From Bos javanicus (taxonomy: Eukaryota; Chordata; Mammalia; Artiodactyla; Bovidae), in the NCBI RefSeq assembly GCF_032452875.1, contig NW_026893639.1, positions 682,001-746,000 of the forward strand: a stretch of DNA of 64,000 nt, read 5' to 3'. Shown piece by piece: positions 53,061-63,469 of the stretch. The notes under the pieces are model-generated. The model was not told where the DNA came from. It searched no databases and saw only the letters and a program-made list of their open reading frames with translations. Within the stretch, counting starts at the first letter, position 1. The number at the start of each line of letters is the position of its first letter. A program made the translations under genes and the position numbers.

Positions 53061-56000
53061 CATGATCAGTGTATGATAGCAAACATGCTCAGCGCATTAT
53101 CAGTCACATGGTCAGCGCCATTAAGTCACGTGATCACTAGGTGATAGTCAGGTGATCAGTCCATGCTCAGTCACGGTATCAGTGCATGAACAGCCACGTG
53201 ATCAGTGCATGATAGCCACGTGATTATTGAATGATAGCCACGTGATCAGTGCATGATCAGCCAGGTGATCAGTGAATGATTGCTACGTGATCAGATCATG
53301 ATTAGTCACGTGATCTGTGCATGACCAGGCAGGTGATCAGTGTATGATCAGCCACGTGAACAGTGCATGATAGCCACGTGATCAGTGCATGATCAGTCAC
53401 CTGATGGGTGTATGATCAGTCACGTGACCGGTACATGGTAGCTACATGATCATTGCATGATCAGCCAGGTGAGAAGTGCATGATAGCCACGTGATCAGTG
53501 CATGATCAGTGACGTGATCAGTGCATGATCAGTCATGTAATCTGTGCATGACCAGGCACGTGATCAGTGTATGACCAGCCATGTGATCAGTGCATGATAG
53601 CCACGTGATCAGTGCATGATAAGTCACGTGATCAGTGCATGATCAGTCAAGTGATCAGTGCATGATCAGCCACATGATAAGTGCATGATCAATTACGTCA
53701 TCAGTGCATGATCAGTCAAGTGACCAGTACATGGTAGCTGCGTGATCAGTGTATGACCAGCCAAGTGATCAGTGTATGATAGCCACGTGATCAGTGCATG
53801 ATCAGTCACGTGATCAGTGCATGATCAGTCACCTGATGGGTGTATGATCAGTCACGTGACCGGTACATGGTAGCTACACGATCATTGCATGATCAGCCAC
53901 GTGAGAAGTGCATGATAGCCACGTGATCAGTGCATGATCAGTGACGTGATCAGTGCATGATCAGTCATGTAATCTGTGCATGACCAGGCACGTGATCAGT
54001 GTATGACCAGCCATGTGATCAGTGCATGATAGCCACGTGATCAGTGCATGATAAGTCACGTGATCAGTGCATGATCAGTCAAGTGATCAGTGCATGATCA
54101 GCCACATGATCAGTGCATGATAGCCACGTGATCAGTGCATGATAAGTCACGTGATCAGTGCATGATCAGCCACGTTAGCAGTGCATGATAGCCACGTGAT
54201 CAGTGCATGATCAATTACGTGATCAGTGCAAGATCAGTCACGTGACCAGTACATGGTAGCTACGTGATCATTGCATGATCAGCCACGTGATCAGTGCATG
54301 ATAGCCACGTGATCCGTGCATGATAGCCACGTGATCAGTGCATAATCAGTCACGTGATACGTGTGTGATCAGCCACGTGATCCGTGCATGATATCCACGT
54401 GATCAGTGAATGATATCCACGTGATCAGTGCATGATAACCACGTGATCAGTGCATGATCAGTCACGTGATACGTGTGATCAGCCACGTGATCAGTGCATG
54501 ATGAGTGAGGTGATCAGTGCAGGATTAATTACGTGATCAGTGCATGATCAGTCACGTGACCAGTACATGGTTGCTACGTGATCATTGCATGATCAGCCAC
54601 GTGAGCAGTGCATGATAGCCACGTGATCAGTGCGTGATCAGTCACGTGATCAGTACATGATCAGTCACGTGAACAGTGCATGATCATTTACGTGATCTGT
54701 GCATGATCAGTCACGTGACCAGTATATGGTACCTACGTGAACATTGCATGACCAGCCAGGTGAGAAGTTCATGATAGCCACCTGATGTGTGCATGATCAG
54801 TTACGTGAGCAGAATATGATCAGCCACGTGATCAGTGCATGAGTGCCACGTGATCAGTGCATGATCAGTCACGTGACAAGTGTGTGGCAAGCCACGTGAA
54901 CAGTGCATGTTCAGCCACGTGATCAGTGCATGATATCCACGTGATCAGTGCATGATCAGTTACATGAACAGTGTATGATCAGCCACGTGAGCAGTGCATG
55001 GTCAGACACGTGAACAGTGTATGATCAAACACGTGATCAGTGCATGACAACCACGTGATCAGTGCATGATAGCCACGTGATCAGTGCATGATCAGTCAAG
55101 TGATCAGTGCGAGAACAATCATGCAATCAGTGCATGATCAGTCAGGTGACCAGTACATGGTTGCTACATGATCATTGCATGATCACCCACGTGAGGAGAG
55201 CATGATAGCCACGTGATCAGTGCATGATCAGTCACGAGATCATTGCATGATCAGCCACGTGATCAGTGCATGACCAGTCACGTGATTAGTGCATGATCAG
55301 CCACGTGATCAGTGCATGATCAATTATGTGATCAGTGCATGATAGTCACGTGACCAGTACATGGTAGCTACGTGATCATTGCATGATCAGCCACGTGATC
55401 AGTGCATGATAGCCACGTGATCCGTGCATGATAGCCACGTGATCAGTGCATGATCAGTCACGTGATACGTGTGTGATCAGCCACGTGATCCGTGCATGAT
55501 ATCCACGTGATCGGTGAATGATATCCACGTGATCAGTGCATGATAAACCACGTGATCAGTGCATGATCAGTCACGTGATACGTGTGATCAGCCACGTGAT
55601 CAGTGCTTGATGAGTGAGGTGATCAGTGCAGGATTAATTACGTGATCAGTGCATGATCAGTCACGTGACCAGTCCATGGTTGCTACGTGATCATTGCATG
55701 ATCAGCCACGTGAGCAGTGCATGATAGCCACGTGAACAGTGCATGTTCAGGCACGTGATCAGTGCATGATATCCACGTGATCAGTGCATGATCAGTTACG
55801 TGAACAGTGTATGATCAGCCACGTGAGCAGTGCATGGTCAGACACGTGAACAGTGTATGATCAAACACGTGATCAGTGCATGACAACCACGTGATCAGTG
55901 CATGATAGCCACGTGATCAGTGCATGATCAGTCAAGTGATCAGTGCGAGAACAGTCACGCAATCAGTGCATGATCAGTCAGGTGAGCAGTACATGGTTGC

Positions 56001-57845
56001 TACATGATCATTGCATGATCACCCACGTGAGGAGAGCATGATAGCCACGTGATCAGTGCATGATCAGTCACGTGATCAGTACATGATCAGTCACGGGAAC
56101 AGTGCACGATCATTTACGTGATCTGTGCATGATCAGTCCAGTGACCTGTATATGGTAGCTACGTGATCATTGCATGACCAGCCACGTGAGCAGTGCATGA
56201 TAGCCACGTGATGTGTGCATGATCAGTCACGTGATCAGTGCATGATCAGCCACGTGATCAGTGCATGACCAGTCACGTGATTAGTGCATGATCAGCCACG
56301 TGATCAGTGCATGATCAATTATGTGATCAGTGCATGATAGTCACGTGACCAGTACAGGGTAGCTACGTGATCATTGCATGATCAGCCATGTGAACCGTGC
56401 ATGATAGCAACAAGATCAGTGCATGATCAGTCACGTGATCAGTGTATGATCAATTACGTGATCAGTGCATGATCACTCCGTGACCAGTACATGGTAGCTA
56501 CGTGATCATTGCAGGATCAGCCACGTGAGCAGTGCATGATAGTCGCGTGATCACTGCATGATCTGTCACATGATCAGTGTATGTTTATCCACGTGATCAG
56601 TGCATGGGCAGTCAGGTGATCAGTGCATGATACAGACGTGATCAGTGCAAGATCAGTCTCGTGATCAGTGTATGATCAACCACGTGATCAGTGCACGATA
56701 GCCAGGTAATGAGTGCACGATAGCCAATTGATCAGTGCATTATCAGTCATGTGATCAGTCTATTATCAGCCAAGTAATCAGTGCATGATTGCCAACTCAT
56801 CAGTGCATGATCAGTCACGTGATCAGTGCATGGTCAGTCACGTGATCAGTGCATGATCAGTCACGTGATCAGTGTACGATCATCCAGGTGATCAGTGCAT
56901 GTTGAGTCGTAATCAATGCATGATAGCGCCGTGATCAGTGCATGATCAGTCCCGTGATAAGTGTATGATCAGCCAAGTGATCAGTGCATGATCAGTCATG
57001 TGACCAGTACATGGTAGCTATGTGAACATTGTATGATCAGCCACGTAAGCAGTGCATGATAGACACGTGATCAGTGCATGATCAATTACGTTACCATTGC
57101 ATGATCAGTCACGTGACCAGTACATGTAAGCTACGTGATCATTGCAGGATCAGCCACGTGAGCACTGCATGATAGACACGTGATCAGTGCCTGATCAGCT
57201 ACGTGAGCAGTGTATGATCAGCCACGTGATAAGTGCATGATCAGACACGTGAACAGTGTATGATCAGCCACGTTATCAGTGCATGATAGCCACGAGATCA
57301 GTGCATGATCAATCACGTGATCAGTGCATGATCAGTCACGTGAACAGTGCATGATAAGTCACCTGACCAGTGCAGGATCAATTACGTGATCAGTGCATGA
57401 TCAGTCACGTGACCAGTACATGGTTGCAACGCGATCATTGCATGATCAGCCACGTGAGCAGAGCATGATAGCCACGTGATCAGTGCATGATCAGTCACGT
57501 GATCAGTACATGATCAGTCACGTGAACAGTGCATGATCATTTACGTGATCTGTGCATGATCAGTCACGTGACCAGTATACGGTAGTTGCGTGATCAATGC
57601 ATGACGAGCCACGTGAGCAGTGCATGATAGCCACGTGATGTGTGCATGATCAGTTACGTGAGCAGAGTATGATCAGCCACGTATTCAGTGCATGTTAGCC
57701 ACGTGATCAGTGCATGATCAGTTACGTGAACAGTGTATGATCAGCCACGTGATCAATGCATGATATCCAAGTGATCAGTGCATGATCAATCACGTGATCA
57801 GTGTATGATCAAACACGTGAACAGTGCATGCTCAGTCACGTGATC

Positions 57846-58085
57846 GGGGCCTGCTGAGCTGCATGATTACTGTCTGCTCATCTGCTTGAATATTGCCAGC
57901 TGAGCTGCACGATTCCTGCCTGTCATCTGCTTGACAATTGCCAGCTGTGCTGTGTAATTCCTGCCTGCTCATCTACTTGATTATTGCCAGCTGAGCAGCA
58001 TGATTTCTCAGAGCTGAGTTCCATGATTATAGCCTGCTGACTGATTCCTGCCTACTCAGCTCTTTGTTCATTGCCTCCAGATGCA
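57846..58085 (+). repeat. Divergent block A8
   Basis: A 240-bp A block of U6, the last A block in the window, 796 bp before the next B block. It matches A7 with no difference noticed. Confidence 0.93.
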
Positions 58086-58641
58086 CATGATCAGTGTGTG
58101 ACACCAAACATGATCAGCACATGATCAGTCACATGATGAATGCATGATAAGCCAGGTGATCAGTGCATGATCAATTACGTGAACAGTGCATGATCAGTCA
58201 TGTGACCAGTACATGGCAGCTGCCTGATCACTGCATGATCAGCCACGTGAGCAGTGCATGATAGCCACGTGATCAGTGCATGATCAGTCACGTGATCAGT
58301 GCATGATCAGTCACGTGTTCAGTGCATGATCAGCCACGTGATCAGTGCATGATCAATTACGTGATCAGTGCATGATCATTCACGGGACCAGTACATGGTA
58401 GCTACGTGATCATTGCATGATTAGCCACGTGATCAGTGCATGATCAATTACATGATCAGTGCATGATCAGTTACGTGAGCAGTGTATGATCAGCCACGTG
58501 AGCAGTGCATGGTCAGACACGAGAACAGAGTATGATTAGCCACGTGATCAGTGCATGATATCCAAGTGATCAGTGCTTGATCAATCACGTGATCAGTGTA
58601 TGATCAGCCAGGTGAACAGTGCATGCTCAGTCACGTGATCA

Positions 58642-58884
58642 GGGCCTGTTGAGCTGCGTGATTACTGTCTGCTCATCTGCTTGACAATTGCCAGCTGAGC
58701 TGCATGATTACTGCGTGTCATCTGCTTGACAATTGCCAGCTGTGCTGTGTAATTCCTGCCTGCTCAGCTGCTTGATTATTGCCAGCTGAGCAGCATGATT
58801 CCTCACAGCTGAGTTCCATTATTATTGCCTGCTGACTGTTTGATTCATGCCTACTCAGCTCTTTGTTTATTGCCTCTAGAGGCA
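58642..58884 (+). repeat. Divergent block B14 (CTCTAGAGG variant)
   Basis: A 243-bp B block matching the one at 52818, including GATTACTGCGTGTC and CTCTAGAGGC. This is direct evidence of the 5,824-bp duplication. Confidence 0.93.
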
Positions 58885-61800
58885 CATGATCAGTGTATGA
58901 TAGCAAACATGCTCAGCGCATTATCAGTCACATGGTCAGCGCCATTAAGTCACGTGATCACTAGGTGATAGTCAGGTGATCAGTCCATGCTCAGTCACGG
59001 TATCAGTGCATGAACAGCCACGTGATCAGTGCATGATAGCCACGTGATTATTGAATGATAGCCACGTGATCAGTGCATGATCAGCCAGGTGATCAGTGAA
59101 TGATTGCTACGTGATCAGATCATGATTAGTCACGTGATCTGTGCATGACCAGGCACGTGATCAGTGCATGATCAGCCACGTGAACAGTGCATGATAGCCA
59201 CGTGATCAGTGCATGATCAGTCACCTGATGGGTGTATGATCAGTCACGTGACCAGTACATGGTAGCTACATGATCATTGCATGATCAGCCAGGTGAGAAG
59301 TGCATGATAGCCACGTGATCAGTGCATGATCAGTGACGTGATCAGTGCATGATCAGTCATGTAATCTGTGCATGACCAGGCACGTGATCAGTGTATGACC
59401 AGCCATGTGATCAGTGCATGATAGCCACGTGATCAGTGCATGATAAGTCACGTGATCAGTGCATGATCAGTCAAGTGATCAGTGCATGATCAGCCACATG
59501 ATAAGTGCATGATCAATTACGTCATCAGTGCATGATCAGTCAAGTGACCAGTACATGGTAGCTGCGTGATCAGTGTATGACCAGCCAAGTGATCAGTGTA
59601 TGATAGCCACGTGATCAGTGCATGATCAGTCACGTGATCAGTGCATGATCAGTCACCTGATGGGTGTATGATCAGTCACGTGACCGGTACATGGTAGCTA
59701 CACGATCATTGCATGATCAGCCACGTGAGAAGTGCATGATAGCCACGTGATCAGTGCATGATCAGTGACGTGATCAGTGCATGATCAGTCATGTAATCTG
59801 TGCATGACCAGGCACGTGATCAGTGTATGACCAGCCATGTGATCAGTGCATGATAGCCACGTGATCAGTGCATGATAAGTCACGTGATCAGTGCATGATC
59901 AGTCAAGTGATCAGTGCATGATCAGCCACATGATCAGTGCATGATAGCCACGTGATCAGTGCATGATAAGTCACGTGATCAGTGCATGATCAGCCACGTT
60001 AGCAGTGCATGATAGCCACGTGATCAGTGCATGATCAATTACGTGATCAGTGCAAGATCAGTCACGTGACCAGTACATGGTAGCTACGTGATCATTGCAT
60101 GATCAGCCACGTGATCAGTGCATGATAGCCACGTGATCCGTGCATGATAGCCACGTGATCAGTGCATAATCAGTCACGTGATACGTGTGTGATCAGCCAC
60201 GTGATCCGTGCATGATATCCACGTGATCAGTGAATGATATCCACGTGATCAGTGCATGATAACCACGTGATCAGTGCATGATCAGTCACGTGATACGTGT
60301 GATCAGCCACGTGATCAGTGCATGATGAGTGAGGTGATCAGTGCAGGATTAATTACGTGATCAGTGCATGATCAGTCACGTGACCAGTACATGGTTGCTA
60401 CGTGATCATTGCATGATCAGCCACGTGAGCAGTGCATGATAGCCACGTGATCAGTGCGTGTTCAGTCACGTGATCAGTACATGATCAGTCACGTGCACAG
60501 TGCATGATCATTTACGTGATCTGTGCATGATCAGTAACGTGACCAGTATATGGTACCTACGTGAACATTGCATGACCAGCCAGGTGAGAAGTTCATGATA
60601 GCCACCTGATGTGTGCATGATCAGTTACGTGAGCAGAATATGATCAGCCACGTGATCAGTGCATGAGTGCCACGTGATCAGTGCATGATCAGTCACGTGA
60701 CAAGTGTGTGGCAAGCCACGTGAACAGTGCATGTTCAGCCACGTGATCAGTGCATGATATCCACGTGATCAGTGCATGATCAGTTACATGAACAGTGTAT
60801 GATCAGCCACGTGAGCAGTGCATGGTCAGACACGTGAACAGTGTATGATCAAACACGTGATCAGTGCATGACAACCACGTGATCAGTGCATGATAGCCAC
60901 GTGATCAGTGCATGATCAGTCAAGTGATCAGTGCGAGAACAATCATGCAATCAGTGCATGATCAGTCAGGTGACCAGTACATGGTTGCTACATGATCATT
61001 GCATGATCACCCACGTGAGGAGAGCATGATAGCCACGTGATCAGTGCATGATCAGTCACGAGATCATTGCATGATCAGCCACGTGATCAGTGCATGACCA
61101 GTCACGTGATTAGTGCATGATCAGCCACGTGATCAGTGCATGATCAATTATGTGATCAGTGCATGATAGTCACGTGACCAGTACATGGTAGCTACGTGAT
61201 CATTGCATGATCAGCCATGTGAACCGTGCATGATAGCAACAAGATCAGTGCATGATCAGTCACGTGATCAGTGCATGATAAGTCACCCGATCAGTGTATG
61301 ATCAATTACGTGATCAGTGCATGATCACTCCCGTGACCAGTACATGGTAGCTACGTGATCATTGCAGGATCAGCCACGTGAGCAGTGCATGATAGTCGCG
61401 TGATCACTGCATGATCTGTCACATGATCAGTGTATGTTTATCCACGTGATCAGTGCATGGGCAGTCAGGTGATCAGTGCATGATACAGACGTGATCAGTG
61501 CAAGATCAGTCACGTGATCAGTGCATGATCAGTCCCGTGATAAGTGTATGATCAGCCAAGTGATCAGTGCAAGATAGCCACGTGATCAGTGCATGATGAG
61601 TCTCTTGAAGAGTGCATGATCCGTCACGTGATCAGTGTATGATCAGCCACTTTATCAGTGCATGATCAATTACGTGATCAGTGCATGATCAGTCATGTGA
61701 CCAGTACATGGTAGCTATGTGAACATTGTATGATCAGCCACGTTAGCAGTGCATGATAGCCACGTGATCAGTGAATGATCAATCACGTGATCAGTACATG

Positions 61801-62030
61801 ATCAGTCACGTGATCAGTGCATGATCAATTACGTTACCATTGCATAGTCAGTCACGTGACCAGTACATGTAAGCTACGTGATCATTGCAGGATCAGCCAC
61901 GTGAGCACTGCATGATAGACACGTGATCAGTGCCTGATCAGCTACGTGAGCAGTGTATGATCAGCCACGTGATCAGTGCATGATCAGACACGTGAACAGT
62001 GTATGATCAGCCACGTGATCAGTGCATGAT

Positions 62031-62320
62031 ACCTAAGTGATCAGTTCATGATTAGTCACGTGATATGTTCCTGACAGGCACGTAATCAGTGCATGATATT
62101 CACGTGATCAGTGAATTATAGCCACGTGATAAGCTCATGATTAGTCACGTGATCTGTGCATGACCAAGAACTTGAACAGTGTATGATCAGCCACGTAATA
62201 AGGGCATTATAGCCACGTGATAAGTTCATGATTAGTCACGTGATCTGTGCATGACCAGGCACGTGAAAAGTGTATGATCAGCCACGTAATCAGGGCATTA
62301 GAGCCACGTGATCAGTGCAT
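62031..62320 (+). repeat. Unusual AT-richer monomer run with ~105-115-bp internal repetition
   Basis: Monomers here are not found elsewhere in the window. The sequence TTCATGATTAGTCACGTGAT recurs at about 62045, 62127 and 62226, followed by ATGTTCC or CTGTGCATGACC. It is paired with GGGCATTATAGCC or GGGCATTAGAGCC. It looks like a small independent expansion at the trailing edge of the 5.08-kb array. The GTTCATGATTAGTC form also occurs once near the start of each 5.08-kb unit, the probable source. Confidence 0.65.
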
Positions 62321-63226
62321 GATCAGTCAAGTGATCAGTGCGAGAACAGTCACGCAATCAGTGCATGATCAGTCAGGTGACTAGTACATGGTTGCTACAT
62401 GATCATTGCATGATCACCCACGTGAGGAGAGCATGATAGCCACGTGATCAGTGCATGATCAGTCACGTGATCAGTACATGATCAGTCACGGGAACAGTGC
62501 ATGATCATTTACGTGATCTGTGCATGATCAGTCGTGTGACCAGTATACGGTACTTACGTGATCATTGCATGACCAGCCACGTGAGCAGTGCATGATAGCC
62601 ACGTGATGTGCATGATCAGTCACGTGATCAGTGCATGATCAGCCACGTGATCAGTGCATGACAAGTCACGTGATTAGTGCATGATCAGCCACGTGATCAG
62701 TGCATGATCAATTATGTGATCAGTGCATTATCAGTCATGTGACCCGTACATGGTAGGTACGTGATCATTGCATGATCAGCCACGTGATCAGTGTATGATC
62801 AGCCACGTGATCAGTGCATGATCAGTCACGTGATCAGTGCATGGTCAGTCACGTGATCAGTGCATGATCAGCCACGTGAGCAGTGCATGATCAGCCACGT
62901 GATCAGTGCATGATCAATTACGTGATAAGTGAATGATCAGTTACGGGAGCAGTGTATGATCAGCCACGTGATCAGTGTATGATCAGCCACGTGATCAGTG
63001 CATGATCAGCCAAATGATCAGTGCATGATCAGTTACGTGATCAGTGCATGATCAGCCACGTGATCAGTGCATGATCAGTCACGTGATCAGTGCATGGTCA
63101 GTCACGTGATCATTGCATGATCAGCCACGTGTTCAGTGCATGATATCCAAGTGATCAGTGCATGATCAATCACGTGATCAGTGTATGATCAACCACGTGA
63201 ACAGTGCATGCTCAGTCACGTGATCA

Positions 63227-63469
63227 GGGCCTGCTGAGCTGCGTGATTACTGTCTGCTCATGTGCTTGACAATTGCCAGCTGATCTGCATGATTCCTGCC
63301 TGTCATCTGCTTGACAATTGCCAGCTGTGCTGTGTAATTCCTGCCTGATCAGCTGCTTGATTATTGCCAGCTGAGCAGCATGATTCCTCACAGCTGAGTT
63401 CCATGATTATTGCCTGCTGACTGGTTGATTCGTGCCTACTGAGCTCTTTGTTTATTGCCTCCAGTGGCA
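63227..63469 (+). repeat. Divergent block B15 (GGTTGATTC variant)
   Basis: A 243-bp B block with CCATGATTATTGCC and ACTGGTTGATTCG, matching the block at 25798 rather than the seven array blocks between. Private changes include GCTCATGTGCTTG, CTGATCAGCTGC, CTACTGAGC and CCAGTGGCAC. Confidence 0.92.

Larger units (their letters stand above)
52818..58641 (+). repeat. 5.08-kb higher-order repeat, unit U6 (5,824 bp, expanded hybrid)
   Basis: About 740 bp longer than the reference unit. The left part (to about 55350) matches U7. The right part (from 55351) restarts at an earlier point of the unit and matches U5. The markers GTGATCCGTGCATG, GATATCCACG, GATGAGTGAGG and GATTAATTACG therefore occur twice (from 54243 and from 55351). 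Within the left part the TTACGTCATC monomers of the second 431-bp member are replaced near 54115 by GATAGCCACG and GATAAGTCACG monomers, and a GGCAAGCC stretch is present that U2-U5 lack. Confidence 0.88.
49527..61174 (+). repeat. 5,824-bp tandem duplication straddling units U5-U7
   Basis: Segment 49527-55350 is followed by 55351-61174 at a constant offset of 5,824 bp. The A blocks (52022/57846), B blocks (52818/58642), the TGACCAGTACATGG anchor (49527/55351/61175), the five-monomer deletion (51155/56980) and the rare GTGTGTGGCAAGCC (about 54883/60707) all fit. Because the duplicated length exceeds one 5.08-kb unit, U6 contains a repeated ~1-kb part and reaches 5,824 bp. The first ~1 kb of the second copy carries some U2-U4-type variants (GCTTGATGAGTGAGG, GTCCAGTGACC), so conversion followed or the donor was mosaic. 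Confidence 0.82.
58642..63226 (+). repeat. 5.08-kb higher-order repeat, unit U7 (4,585 bp, lacks the A block)
   Basis: The first ~2.5 kb tracks U6 at an offset of 5,824 bp. From 61175 it continues with normal unit order (GTGAACCGTGCATG, GCAACAAGATC, GATAGTCGCG), then deviates from about 61500. Several monomers are missing (the GTCTCGTGATC to CATGTTGAGTC part). After about 62030 an unfamiliar run appears (GATACCTAAGTG, GTTCCTGACAGG, GATAAGCTCATG, CCAAGAACTTG, GGGCATTAGAGCC). The unit reaches the next B block without an A block, so the regular array ends here. Confidence 0.85.

Noticed and set aside
28046..63226. Bacterial or phage origin, as iterons or a repeat-rich protein gene
   Set aside because: No long open frame exists in either strand, 22/23-bp units break any reading frame, and a 64-kb hierarchical array is characteristic of eukaryotic satellite DNA.
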